Notes: a model not told the origin generated them from the sequence alone. A DNA stretch of 64,000 nt from Pseudaquidulcibacter sp964443435 (GCA_964443435.1 CAYUCW010000001.1:1-64000); one strand, 5' to 3'; shown: positions 8,883 through 17,620, counted from the stretch's first letter. Numbers and translations are program-made.

Positions 8883-9885
8883 CTCTCTCAACAACCATAT
8901 TTGCAAGATTTATAAGTTCCTGCTTTAGTGGTGAATCTGGAATTATAGAAAGTGCATTTATTGCAAGTTCGCTATGGTTTCTTGCTTCATCAATAGTTTT
9001 ATTAATTGCATTCACGCTTCTTAAATATTGAAGGGCAACTACTAAATCTTCGTCTGTATGCTTATTGTTTAAAACTTTTTGCCAAAAATCAAATTCATTA
9101 TCACTTGCGTGTTCAATTGCTATAATCATAGGAAGGGTTGGTTTGCCCTCTCTGAAATCATCGCCGACTTTCTTTCCAAGCTCTTGAGTAATGCCGCCAT
9201 AATCAAGCGCATCATCTGTAAGCTGGAAAGCAATTCCAAGCTCATGCCCATAAGTTTTAAAGGCATTTACAAGCTCATCATTGCCGCCGGCACAGATTGC
9301 ACCACACTCTGCCGCCGCCGCAAATAAAGCCGCTGTTTTGGCTGAAATGATTTTATAATAAGTTTCGCGGTTTGCTTCGCCACGATTTGTTGATGCAAGC
9401 TGTAATACTTCGCCTTCGGCAATAACCGAAGAAGTAGATGCCAAAATATCAAGTATTTTTAAAGATCCGGTTGAAACCATCATATTAAAGGCGCGGGCAA
9501 AAAGGAAATCACCAACCAAAATACTTGCTTTTGAACCCCAAATATTATTTGCGGTTTTAAGGCCGCGCCTTAGGCCAGATTCGTCAACAACATCATCATG
9601 TAAAAGCGTTGCTGAATGGATAAATTCAACCGCAGATGCAAGCTTAATCGCCGCATCATTAACTTCACCGCAAATTTTTGCCGCCGCCAGAGTAAGAATA
9701 GGGCGCAAACGCTTACCGCCAGCATCAACAAGATGATGTGCAATATCAGGTATCATTCCAACACTTGATACCATTTGTGACGAGATTTCTAATTCTGTCT
9801 CTGCCAATTCATTATGAAGCAGTTTTGACAAAACCACCAATGGGTTAGATGCTTCTTTATTGTTTATGGCGGCTGGCGCGTTCAA
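8875..9885 (-). CDS. ispB: Polyprenyl (octaprenyl-type) diphosphate synthase
   Basis: Trans-isoprenyl diphosphate synthase that elongates FPP/GPP with IPP to a long chain, probably the ubiquinone side chain. The first aspartate-rich motif is in LLHDDVVDESGLRRG and the second in QLTDDALDYGG, both in their proper family context, along with GGKRLRP near the N-terminus. A TTG at 9912 gives a longer frame, but the TTG at 9885 has a well-placed GGAG (9893-9896, seven bases upstream), so I prefer 9885. There is no in-frame ATG near either. Divergence from trmN6 is a conserved alphaproteobacterial arrangement. Chain length is inferred from the typical role, not from visible residues. Confidence 0.92.
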   Translation of the reverse strand: MNAPAAINNKEASNPLVVLSKLLHNELAETELEISSQMVSSVGMIPDIAHHLVDAGGKRLRPILTLAAAKICGEVNDAAIKLASAVEFIHSATLLHDDVVDESGLRRGLKTANNIWGSKASILVGDFLFARAFNMMVSTGSLKILDILASTSSVIAEGEVLQLASTNRGEANRETYYKIISAKTAALFAAAAECGAICAGGNDELVNAFKTYGHELGIAFQLTDDALDYGGITQELGKKVGDDFREGKPTLPMIIAIEHASDNEFDFWQKVLNNKHTDEDLVVALQYLRSVNAINKTIDEARNHSELAINALSIIPDSPLKQELINLANMVVERVN

Positions 9886-10038
9886 ACTTTTACTCCGATA
9901 TGCATGAAGCAATTTCTATAATATGCGATTACAAGCTTGCATTAAAAATGCCAATAGCTGATATGTAGCATATTCAATTTCTTTACACCCATTTAAAGAT
10001 TATTTCATAACATTTTTGCAATAAAAGAGTATAAACTC

Positions 10039-10791
10039 GTGACGAATACTACAATAGATTATTTTTTAGGACAAAGTTTAATTATAGAACAACCTAAAAA
10101 CGGTTATAGAGCAGGTATTGACGCAGTTTTACTTGCGGCGGCGGTTGCGGCAAAAGATAATAATAATATAGCAGAGCTTGGCTGTGGCGTAGGTACGGCG
10201 CTTTTATCCTCTATTGCCCGAAATAAAAATATTAAGGCTGCGACTGGCTTTGAAATTGATGAAGCTGCTTTTACACTCGCCCAAAAGAATATATTTGCCA
10301 ATAAGATTGAAAATATAGAAGTTCATAATCTTGATGGGCTTATTCCTAATTCAATTCATGAAAATAAATTTGATTTAGTGTTTTCAAATCCCCCATTTTT
10401 TGATGATGATAAATCAATTCGTGTGCCGAATGAAGAAAAAACAAGGGCTTATATAATTGGCGCGCCATTATTAAATTGGATAAAAGCAATGCTTAGGTTT
10501 TGTAGTGCCAAAGGTGAGATTTTAATAATTCATAGAGCCGATAGAATGTATGACATCTTAAATGCACTTGAAAAAAGGGCGGGGGATGTAAGGATACTTA
10601 TGATACATCCCAAGACAGGTGAAAATGCCAATCGAGTTATTATTCGCGCCAAAAAAGCAAGTAAAGCGCCGTTACAAATCCTTCCGCCACTATTTTTACG
10701 TGATGCCGATAATTTCGAGAGCTATTTTGATGAGATAAATCAAATGTGTAATGGTGCAGAGCTTGCAATCTTCAAATCGCTTTATGTATAG
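10039..10791 (+). CDS. trmN6: tRNA1(Val) (adenine(37)-N6)-methyltransferase-like
   Basis: SAM-dependent N6-adenine methyltransferase of the YfiC/TrmN6 family, predicted to modify A37 of tRNA1(Val). The N-terminus (DYFLGQSLIIEQPKNGYRAGIDAVLLAA) is typical; the SAM loop is ELGCGVGTALL (residues 46-56), and the catalytic NPPF motif is at residues 117-120. The length of 250 residues matches. Translation begins at GTG 10039 with a weak AAGAG upstream. It diverges from the prenyl synthase gene and precedes serS in the same direction, though 93 bases separate them, so serS may have its own promoter. Substrate is assigned by family. Confidence 0.85.
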   Translation: MTNTTIDYFLGQSLIIEQPKNGYRAGIDAVLLAAAVAAKDNNNIAELGCGVGTALLSSIARNKNIKAATGFEIDEAAFTLAQKNIFANKIENIEVHNLDGLIPNSIHENKFDLVFSNPPFFDDDKSIRVPNEEKTRAYIIGAPLLNWIKAMLRFCSAKGEILIIHRADRMYDILNALEKRAGDVRILMIHPKTGENANRVIIRAKKASKAPLQILPPLFLRDADNFESYFDEINQMCNGAELAIFKSLYV

Positions 10792-10884
10792 GATTTTAAA
10801 TGCTTATAATCCTGAAATTAAAATGCGTCATAGGTTGAAAAATAAGTGAACGCAGTATAGTTAAAAGCGCAATTGGAGAGAAAA

Positions 10885-12174
10885 ATGCACGATATACGCG
10901 CCATCAGAGATAATGCCACTGCTTATGATACATTATGGGCGCGTCGTGGGCTTTCGAAGCAAACACCGCAAATCCTTGAATTGGATGAAAAGCTTCGCAA
11001 AGCTAAAGCCGCACGTATGGATGCCGAAAGCCTGCGCAATTCATCTTCAAAACTTATTGGTGCCGCCAAAGCGCAAAAAAATGAAGCCGAAGCAGAAAGA
11101 CTTATGGCCGAAGTTGCCAAAGCCAAGGCGACTATTGAATCTGCTACCATAGAAGAAGAAAAATTCCAAAAAGACTTAGACGCAATATTGCAAACTTTGC
11201 CAAATCTCCCATTTGAAGAAGTACCAGAAGGTGCGGATGAAAATGATAATCAAGAAATTGCAACATGGGGCACGCCGCGCAAATTTGATTTCACACCAAA
11301 AGATCATATAGAGCTTGGGGCAGGGGTTGTTGAAAACGGCTTTAAAGCAATGGATTTTGAAACCGCCGCCAAATTATCGGGTGCCCGATTTGTTGTGCTT
11401 CGTGGTCAAATCGCACGTTTAGAGCGCGCACTTGGTCAATTCATGCTTGATACCCATACCGAAAAAAATGGCTATACCGAAGCATCTGGCCCAGTATTGG
11501 TGCGCGATAATGCCATGTTTGGTACAGGGCAATTGCCAAAGTTTGAAGAAGATTTGTTTAAAACTACGGATGGTCGTTATCTTATCCCAACCGCCGAAGT
11601 TTCAATGACCAATACAGTGAATGGCGATATTATTGATGAAGAGCAATTACCAATTCGCCTTACATCTCTAAGCCCTTGTTTTAGATCTGAAGCTGGCTCT
11701 GCAGGTAAAGATACAACCGGCATGATTAGGCAACATCAGTTCTGGAAAGTAGAGCTTGTTTCAATCACTACGCCCGAAGAAAGCGCGTCTGAGCATGAGC
11801 GTATGACCGAATGTGCCGAGGGTATTTTGCAAGCCCTAGAGCTTCCATATCGCAAGCTTTTATTATGTACTGGCGATATGGGATTTGGTGCAAGAAAAAC
11901 CTATGACCTTGAAGTTTGGGTGCCTTCACAAGATAAATATCGTGAAATTTCAAGCTGTTCTAATTGTGGTGATTTCCAAGCGCGTCGTATGAATACACGC
12001 ACCCGTAAACGCTCAGAAAAAGAAACAAGATTTGTGCATACGCTTAATGGCTCTGGCCTTGCAGTCGGAAGAACCTTGCTTGCAGTGCTTGAAAACTATC
12101 AAAATGAAGACGGAAGCATTAATATACCAAAAGTTTTACAACCATATATGGGCGGAAAAACTAAGATTGGGTAA
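10885..12174 (+). CDS. serS: Seryl-tRNA synthetase
   Basis: Class II aminoacyl-tRNA synthetase charging tRNA-Ser with serine, cytoplasmic. The N-terminal coiled-coil arm (about residues 25-105) that holds the long variable arm of tRNA-Ser is followed by the catalytic domain: motif 2 in PCFRSEAGSAGKDTTGMIRQHQF and motif 3 in LNGSGLAVGRTLLAVLENYQ. ATG at 10885 is chosen over the upstream TTG at 10873 because GGAGAG sits directly between them, five bases before the ATG. The 429-residue length is normal. A cognate tRNA-Ser(GCT) lies at 40725-40815. Confidence 0.97.
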   Translation: MHDIRAIRDNATAYDTLWARRGLSKQTPQILELDEKLRKAKAARMDAESLRNSSSKLIGAAKAQKNEAEAERLMAEVAKAKATIESATIEEEKFQKDLDAILQTLPNLPFEEVPEGADENDNQEIATWGTPRKFDFTPKDHIELGAGVVENGFKAMDFETAAKLSGARFVVLRGQIARLERALGQFMLDTHTEKNGYTEASGPVLVRDNAMFGTGQLPKFEEDLFKTTDGRYLIPTAEVSMTNTVNGDIIDEEQLPIRLTSLSPCFRSEAGSAGKDTTGMIRQHQFWKVELVSITTPEESASEHERMTECAEGILQALELPYRKLLLCTGDMGFGARKTYDLEVWVPSQDKYREISSCSNCGDFQARRMNTRTRKRSEKETRFVHTLNGSGLAVGRTLLAVLENYQNEDGSINIPKVLQPYMGGKTKIG

Positions 12175-12216
12175 TTATTTATATTGGCAGAATCGTTTTT
12201 GCCTTTATACTTAATT

Positions 12217-12966
12217 ATGAGTTTTCCATTAAATTTACCTTTATTCGGGCAAAATATTCCAAGTCATAGTATTCTTGAAACATTGTCTTATTTTATTGGG
12301 TATCGTTTCTATTTATTCTTAAAGCATAAATGGAAAGATGATTATGGCGACGAAGCACGCCTTAATATTTTTGTTGGCGCAATATTAGGTGCGGCTATAG
12401 GGTCTAAACTTTTAGGTTTTTTAGAGCATAAAATTTTATGGAGTTTAGCACTAGAAAATATAATTCATATAATGGCTGCAAAAACAATTCTTGGCGGATT
12501 AATCGGTGGCACAATTGGGGTTGAAATCGTAAAATTCTTTTGCAAGATCAAAAGATCTAGTGGTGATCTATATGTTTTTCCAATAATATTGGGAATTATA
12601 ATTGGTCGCATCGGCTGTTTCTTGGATGGCGTTAATGATGGAACCTGGGGAAATAAAACAAGCTTTATTATGGGAATAGATGGTGGTGATGGGGTATTGC
12701 GCCATCCAACCCCTCTTTATGAAATTATCTTTTTAAGTTTGCTATTTATAAGTTTGTGGAAAATTAAGCCAAAAATTAAAACTGAAGGTGATTTGTATAA
12801 AATCTTTCTTGGTTCTTATTGTTTTTGGCGATTTTCAATTGAGTTTATAAAGCCTATCGAAACTCATACTATTTTGAATCTTTCTTTTATCCAGATGGCA
12901 TCAATACTTATGATTGTATATTATTTTTTTGTGTTTATCATGCGAAGAAAAAGAAGGATAATTTAA
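12217..12966 (+). CDS. Lgt-like (prolipoprotein diacylglyceryl transferase family) membrane protein
   Basis: Multi-pass membrane protein related to phosphatidylglycerol:prolipoprotein diacylglyceryl transferase. The family-like segment GRIGCFLDG (about residues 130-138) corresponds to the Lgt signature, and KTILGGLIGG (89-98) occupies the place of the HGGL motif of true Lgt but lacks its histidine. PTPLYE and a late FWRFSIEFIKP helix also match Lgt topology. It is therefore probably not the housekeeping Lgt. Its stop overlaps the ATG of the radical SAM gene (TAATG), so the two are coupled. I use ATG 12217; TTG 12184 would add 11 residues, and neither has a good ribosome binding site. A role in handling phosphatidylglycerol-derived lipid for the radical SAM enzyme is inference. 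Confidence 0.72.
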   Translation: MSFPLNLPLFGQNIPSHSILETLSYFIGYRFYLFLKHKWKDDYGDEARLNIFVGAILGAAIGSKLLGFLEHKILWSLALENIIHIMAAKTILGGLIGGTIGVEIVKFFCKIKRSSGDLYVFPIILGIIIGRIGCFLDGVNDGTWGNKTSFIMGIDGGDGVLRHPTPLYEIIFLSLLFISLWKIKPKIKTEGDLYKIFLGSYCFWRFSIEFIKPIETHTILNLSFIQMASILMIVYYFFVFIMRRKRRII

Positions 12967-14351
12967 TGCCAGTTCGTGATTATGTTTTTTATGAATTAAC
13001 GAATAGCATTTGTCCTGATTGCTTCAAAAAATTAGAAGCAAAAATAATTATACAAGACAATAAAGTATATTTGGTGAAGCAATGCCCAGATCATGGGAAG
13101 TTTAAAGTCCTCATTTCTGATGATGCCGAATATTATAAAAAGACCAGAGATTTCCTTAAGCCTGGTGATATCCCTATTAAATTTAGTAAAAAAGTTGAAC
13201 TTGGCTGCCCTTATGATTGTGGGCTCTGCACAGATCATGAACAACATTCATGTGTTTCAATCATAGAACTTACCGATAGATGCAATCTTACCTGTCCTGT
13301 TTGCTATGCATCTTCTTCACCTTCGAGTGGAAGCCATAGGAAGCTTGAAGAAGTCAAAGCAATGATTGATATTATTGTCAAAGCCGAAGGCGAGCCAGAC
13401 GTAGTGCAATTGTCAGGAGGAGAACCAACGCTTCATCCAGATTTTTTTGAAATTCTCGATTATTGCAAAACAAAGCCTATTCGCCATTTAATGATTAATA
13501 CAAATGGCTATAGAATTGCCAATGAGCCAGATTTTGTAAAAAGACTTAGCATGTATATGCCATCTTTGGAAATTTATCTTCAATTTGATAGTTTTGAAAA
13601 AGAAACTCTAATTAAATTACGTGGGCAAGATGTTACAATTTGGCGTGAAAATGCGATTAAACATCTTAATCAATATAATATTTCTACGACTTTAGTTGTT
13701 ACTTTACAAAAAGGCCTAAATGACAGTGAAATTGGTAAAATAACTGATTTTGCAAAAGATCAAAAATGCATAAGAGGGGTAACATTTCAACCAACCCAAT
13801 ACGCAGGTAGAATTGAAAATTTTGATCCTGAACTTGATAGGCTTACATTAAGCGCGGTACGAAATGAAATTTTAAAACAATCTGAAATTTTTAATGCCGA
13901 AGATTTAATTCCTGTTCCATGCCACCCTGATGCAATTATGATGGGCTATGCATTGAAGCTTGGCGATGAAATATTGCCACTAACAAGATATTTTAGTCCT
14001 GAAGACCTTTTAAGTGCCACTCGAAACACAATAAACTTTGAAACTCTTCCTGAAATTCAATCAAAGCTTTTTGAATTATTTTCGACCTCTAATTCCCCAC
14101 AAGATTGCACTGAGAAAATTGCAGAAATTATGTGCTGTTTGCCAAAAATCGAAATAGGGCAGTTAAATTATTCAAATTTGTTTAGAATTATTATTATGAA
14201 ATTCTATGATGCTTATGATTTTGATGTGCGCGGTGTTAAAAAATCTTGCGTTCATATTGTGCATAAAGACGGACGCATAATTCCTTTTGATACTATGAAT
14301 TTATTTTATAGAGATCCTAAAGATGAAGCAAAACTTATGGGGGCAAGGTAA
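12966..14351 (+). CDS. Tetraether-synthase (Tes)-like radical SAM protein
   Basis: A 461-residue radical SAM enzyme with the layout I associate with archaeal tetraether synthase and its bacterial relatives. An N-terminal cysteine-knuckle (C16xxC19 and C40) is followed by a second cysteine group (C81, C85, C88, C96) and the radical SAM motif C106xxxC110xxC113. Next come SGGEPT at 150-155, the TNGYRIA and YLQFDSF strands, a PVPCHPDAI segment, and a C-terminal SCVHIVHKDGRIIPFDTMN block. Tes joins two lipid chains by C-C bond formation through extra Fe-S clusters and a rubredoxin-like site; the extra cysteines here fit that plan. Starts and stops overlap with both neighbours. The substrate in this bacterium is unknown; lipid or lipoprotein acyl chains are the leading guess from the Lgt-like partner. 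Confidence 0.75.
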   Translation: MPVRDYVFYELTNSICPDCFKKLEAKIIIQDNKVYLVKQCPDHGKFKVLISDDAEYYKKTRDFLKPGDIPIKFSKKVELGCPYDCGLCTDHEQHSCVSIIELTDRCNLTCPVCYASSSPSSGSHRKLEEVKAMIDIIVKAEGEPDVVQLSGGEPTLHPDFFEILDYCKTKPIRHLMINTNGYRIANEPDFVKRLSMYMPSLEIYLQFDSFEKETLIKLRGQDVTIWRENAIKHLNQYNISTTLVVTLQKGLNDSEIGKITDFAKDQKCIRGVTFQPTQYAGRIENFDPELDRLTLSAVRNEILKQSEIFNAEDLIPVPCHPDAIMMGYALKLGDEILPLTRYFSPEDLLSATRNTINFETLPEIQSKLFELFSTSNSPQDCTEKIAEIMCCLPKIEIGQLNYSNLFRIIIMKFYDAYDFDVRGVKKSCVHIVHKDGRIIPFDTMNLFYRDPKDEAKLMGAR

Positions 14352-14620
14352 TGGATGAGCCAATTAAAAAGTTTAATTATTTACAATTGAGCGGTATCTA
14401 TCTTATTATTATAGTTATTGCTAATTTTATTGGAGGTTTAGGGTTAGCCGCTTTTATTCAATTACCTGTAATTTTAATAACTTTTTTTGTCGCGATCGTG
14501 TTAAGTTTTAGTAAACCATTTGATAAACAATACTGGATTTTATTTGGTATAGCTATATTAATAAGTGGGCCAAGTTGCTTTTTATTAGGAATGTTTAATT
14601 TGGCATATAGGTATTATTAA
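14351..14620 (+). CDS. Small membrane protein of the radical SAM cassette (copy 1)
   Basis: An 89-residue protein with about three hydrophobic segments and no family I recognise. It overlaps the radical SAM stop (TAATG) and its own stop overlaps the next start the same way, so it is part of a translationally coupled four-gene unit. It resembles the following protein: both begin with a short basic stretch and a hydrophobic IYxIII helix, and both end with a helix reading W-I-x-F-G-x-x-x-L-x-S-G-x-x-C-F. The shared cysteine-phenylalanine in the last helix may matter. Function unknown; a membrane partner for the lipid-acting enzymes upstream is inference. Confidence 0.7.
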   Translation: MDEPIKKFNYLQLSGIYLIIIVIANFIGGLGLAAFIQLPVILITFFVAIVLSFSKPFDKQYWILFGIAILISGPSCFLLGMFNLAYRYY

Positions 14621-14943
14621 TGGGTACAATAACACCAAAAAAACTATATATTGGCTTCAGCGCTATATATGTAATTATTATACTTATTTTTCATTTATAC
14701 TTCCGTGATGACCATTTAGGTTTACTAGTAGTATTTGCAGCTCAATTCACTTTTATAGTTCTTGTATTTGCAATTGCAATTATTGCGAGCTTAACTTTAT
14801 TTCTAATAAAACCTGAATTAATAAAACATTTCTGGATATTTTTTGGTCTTACTGTACTTTTAAGCGGTGCTCAGTGTTTTTATATTTTTGCAATAGAAGC
14901 AATTATAACAAATAATGAGTTGTATATTTTGAACGGAAAATAA
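14620..14943 (+). CDS. Small membrane protein of the radical SAM cassette (copy 2)
   Basis: A 107-residue, three-helix membrane protein that looks like a tandem paralogue of the preceding gene. It shares the N-terminal KKLYIGFSAIYVIIIL pattern and the conserved final helix (HFWIFFGLTVLLSGAQCF). I do not recognise a family. It ends the cassette; 16 bases later the DedA gene ends on the opposite strand. There is no strong hairpin terminator between them, only an A/T-rich near-palindrome. Confidence 0.7.
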   Translation: MGTITPKKLYIGFSAIYVIIILIFHLYFRDDHLGLLVVFAAQFTFIVLVFAIAIIASLTLFLIKPELIKHFWIFFGLTVLLSGAQCFYIFAIEAIITNNELYILNGK

Positions 14944-14959
14944 TTTTTCGAAAAAATTA

Positions 14960-15538
14960 CTAAATAACCGTAATCAACCAAAAGCCAAAAACAATAAAGA
15001 AAGCCACTGCGCCAGTAACCCAATAAAGCTGTTTTTCAATAAATGGCTCTATGCTAGGGCCAAATTTCTGTGCAAGCCATGCAACACCAAAAAATCTTGC
15101 ACCTCTTGTAATTGCACATGACATTACAAAAACAAAGAAATTGAATTTCGTCATTCCTGAAAGAATGGTCACAAGCTTAAAAGGAATTGGCGTAAGGCCT
15201 TTAATAAGAATTACTAAAGCACCATATTTTTGGAATTGCTCATTGAAATGAACCATTTTTTCGGCATAGCCATAGAATTCCATTAATGGCTTTCCTACTG
15301 TATCCATCAAGAATAAACCAATAAAATAGCCAAAAATACCACCTAACACTGAGGCAATTGTTGCAATTAAAGCGGTTTTCCACCAATTTTTTGGATTTGT
15401 TGCCGCCATTGGTAAAATCATAACGTCGGGCGGAATTGGGAAGAAAGAAGCTTCGGCAAAAGAAACGATGGCAAGTGCTGGATTAGCTTTTTCAGATGCA
15501 GCAAGAGTTCTAAGTTTTAAATATAAGTTTTTAAGCAT
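14960..15538 (-). CDS. DedA-family (VTT domain, YqaA-like) membrane protein
   Basis: Inner-membrane protein of the DedA/SNARE-associated family. Members of this superfamily include lipid and undecaprenyl-phosphate translocators, and bacterial loss gives envelope and membrane-potential defects. The helix-break motif EASFFPIPPDVMILP, the glycine-rich GGIFGYFIGLFL and the FxxxKGLTPIPFKLVTILSG re-entrant segment are typical of the YqaA branch. An upstream TTG (15595) would add 19 residues, but homologues begin near the ATG at 15538. It converges on the lipid-modification cassette with 16 bases between stops; a functional link is possible but not shown. Confidence 0.85.
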   Translation of the reverse strand: MLKNLYLKLRTLAASEKANPALAIVSFAEASFFPIPPDVMILPMAATNPKNWWKTALIATIASVLGGIFGYFIGLFLMDTVGKPLMEFYGYAEKMVHFNEQFQKYGALVILIKGLTPIPFKLVTILSGMTKFNFFVFVMSCAITRGARFFGVAWLAQKFGPSIEPFIEKQLYWVTGAVAFFIVFGFWLITVI

Positions 15539-15670
15539 GAACCCAAATAACCATTTTATGATAAATAATAAATTAAGAAATGCATGAAACCTCAATTATT
15601 TTGCAAAATAATATGATTTTGCTTGTAAATAATCAATTTTCGTGTCTAATTTAACTATGGAGGGGCTATT

Positions 15671-16084
15671 ATGAAATTATTTGGTGTAAAATTAGTACCG
15701 ATTTTAGTTGCGGCGCTTGCGGCATATATCGTTGGAATGGTTATTTATGGGTTGTTATTTTCGGCGCAATGGATGGCCTGGAGTGGTAAAACCGCGGAGT
15801 CTTTCAAAGGGCTTGAATGGCGAATGGCGCTTAGTCCGATTATGCCACTTGTACTATCTTTTGGCATAGCTAAAGCAATTAATGCCCGAAATATAGTAAA
15901 TTGGATATCTGGTCTAAAACTAGGCGTTTTTATCGGCCTATTTTTAACAATTTCGACAAGACTTTATACTTTTGTCTATGGTACAGAGCCAATAGAATTA
16001 TACCTTCTTGATAGTGTTCATTTTATATTGATTAGTGCTGTATGTGGTGCAATTCTTGCTAAAATGAAAGTCGGTGAAGTTTAA
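15671..16084 (+). CDS. DUF1761-like small membrane protein
   Basis: A 137-residue protein with about four membrane helices. The N-terminal helix followed by GLLFSAQWMAWSGKT resembles DUF1761 proteins, which typically start with a helix and a Y-x-x-x-F-x-x-x-W pattern. A strong Shine-Dalgarno (GGAGGGG, 15659-15665) precedes ATG 15671. No function is known for the family. It lies alone between dedA (divergent) and surE (same strand). Confidence 0.6.
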   Translation: MKLFGVKLVPILVAALAAYIVGMVIYGLLFSAQWMAWSGKTAESFKGLEWRMALSPIMPLVLSFGIAKAINARNIVNWISGLKLGVFIGLFLTISTRLYTFVYGTEPIELYLLDSVHFILISAVCGAILAKMKVGEV

Positions 16085-16159
16085 ACTGCTATTTCAAGAA
16101 AACTAACTTGGAATTTTCGGATAATAATGTAAGCCAATTATTATAAATTGGTTTTTAAA

Positions 16160-16945
16160 ATGCGTATTTTACTTGTAAATGATGATGGAATTAATGCTGA
16201 AGGCTTTGCGGTTCTCGAGAAAATTGCAAATGCACTAAGTGATGATGTTTGGGCGGTTGCGCCCGATAAAGAAAGATCGGCGGTTTCACGCGCAATAACT
16301 TTGCATGATCCCATTAAAGTAAAGCAATTAGGACCAAAAAGATTTGCATGCTCTGGTACCCCAACTGATTGCGTTATTATTGGTGTACTTGACATTCTAA
16401 AAGATAAAAAGCCAGATTTAATTTTATCGGGGGTTAATCGTGGGCAAAACTTGGCGGAAGATGTCACGGTTTCTGGAACGGTTGCGGGCGCAGTGCAAGG
16501 TATGCAAATGGGCATTAAATCAATCGCGCTTTCGCAAACTATTGATTTTTCTGACTATGGCCCCGCTTGTTTTGAAGTTGCAGAAAAATATAGCGTCGAG
16601 ATTATAAAAAAGCTTTTAAATGCTTTTTGGCCGCCAACAATTGTTATGAATGTTAATTTCCCAATGAAAATTTGTATGAAAAACATTGATGAAGCAATCA
16701 TAGAAGCAACTTCACAAGGTGCACGCGAAGAAGATGTTAATCATGTTCACAAGCGTGAAGATTTGCGCGGAAGTGAATATTATTGGCTTGGCTATAATCA
16801 ACAAGAACATTTACCGCCATTAGGTACGGATTTACGCGCGGTTATGGATGGTAATATTTCTATAACTCCATTGCATATTGATTTAACTTCACGAAGCGTA
16901 TTAAATGAGCTTGCAAAAGATTTTGTAACAAAATTGGAAAATTAA
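16160..16945 (+). CDS. surE: 5'/3'-nucleotidase SurE
   Basis: Divalent-metal-dependent phosphatase that dephosphorylates 5'- and 3'-mononucleotides and short polyphosphate. The N-terminal LLVNDDGI supplies the metal-binding Asp-Asp pair, and SGVNRGQN supplies the conserved Asn; GTPTDCV is also family-typical. ATG 16160 gives the standard MRILLVNDDG start; the TTG at 16148 is not needed. The stop overlaps the pcm ATG (TAATG), matching the conserved surE-pcm-LysM peptidase order of proteobacteria. Confidence 0.95.
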   Translation: MRILLVNDDGINAEGFAVLEKIANALSDDVWAVAPDKERSAVSRAITLHDPIKVKQLGPKRFACSGTPTDCVIIGVLDILKDKKPDLILSGVNRGQNLAEDVTVSGTVAGAVQGMQMGIKSIALSQTIDFSDYGPACFEVAEKYSVEIIKKLLNAFWPPTIVMNVNFPMKICMKNIDEAIIEATSQGAREEDVNHVHKREDLRGSEYYWLGYNQQEHLPPLGTDLRAVMDGNISITPLHIDLTSRSVLNELAKDFVTKLEN

Positions 16946-17580
16946 TGGATTCAACGGCTTCGCGCGCAAAATTAATTCTGGCATTAAGGCAACAGGGCAT
17001 AAGAGACCCAAGAGTGCTTACAGTGCTAGAAACAGTGCCGCGTGAACTATTTGTTGCCCCCGAATTTGCACCGCGCGCTTGGGATAATTCGGCGCTTCCT
17101 ATAAGTTTTGGACAAACAATTTCACAGCCCTTTGTGGTTGGTGCTATGACTGCGGCACTTGAACTTTCAGGTAATGAATTTGTCTTAGAAATTGGAACTG
17201 GTTCAGGTTATCAAACCGCAATTCTTTCAAAGCTTGCGCGGCGTGTTTTCACGATTGAGCGCTATCGTCCTTTAATGAAAGAAGCGCAAAAACGCTTTGA
17301 AGCTTTGGGGCTAACTAATATTGTTGCAAAATGTGATGATGGTGCAAATGGCTGGGTAGAGCAGGGGAAGTTTGACGCAATAATCGCAACTTGTGCTTTT
17401 GCCAATCGCCCAGATAGTTTGCTTGCGCAATTAAAAATTGGTGGCCGATTTATTGTACCAGTTGGTCAAGGAAGCGTGCAAGAGCTTTTAAGATATAGAC
17501 TACGCGAAGATGGCGTATTCGAAGAAGAAGCTTTGATGGATGTGCGTTTTGTGCCGCAACTTCCTGGGATATCTGGATAA
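16945..17580 (+). CDS. pcm: Protein-L-isoaspartate O-methyltransferase
   Basis: Repairs spontaneously formed L-isoaspartyl residues by SAM-dependent methylation. Seen in the sequence are the active-site region ALPISFGQTISQPFVVGAMT and the SAM loop VLEIGTGSGYQTAILSKLA. The C-terminus LRYRLREDG followed by MDVRFVPQLPG is also typical of the family. The 211-residue length is standard. It is translationally coupled to surE and followed 40 bases later by the LysM/LytM gene. Confidence 0.95.
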   Translation: MDSTASRAKLILALRQQGIRDPRVLTVLETVPRELFVAPEFAPRAWDNSALPISFGQTISQPFVVGAMTAALELSGNEFVLEIGTGSGYQTAILSKLARRVFTIERYRPLMKEAQKRFEALGLTNIVAKCDDGANGWVEQGKFDAIIATCAFANRPDSLLAQLKIGGRFIVPVGQGSVQELLRYRLREDGVFEEEALMDVRFVPQLPGISG

Positions 17581-17620
17581 TATTAAGCACCTATAAACCA
17601 TGTTTTGCCATAATTAGATT

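Noticed and set aside
12966..14351. Considered a MoaA, SPASM peptide-maturase or QueE-type radical SAM enzyme
   Set aside because: The N-terminal cysteine groups before the CxxxCxxC motif and the C-terminal CVHIVHKDG block fit the Tes-type layout better, and there is no precursor peptide or cofactor gene nearby.
14941..14962. A/T near-palindrome as a terminator between the cassette and dedA
   Set aside because: The stem is only A/T pairs with unequal arms, too weak to call.
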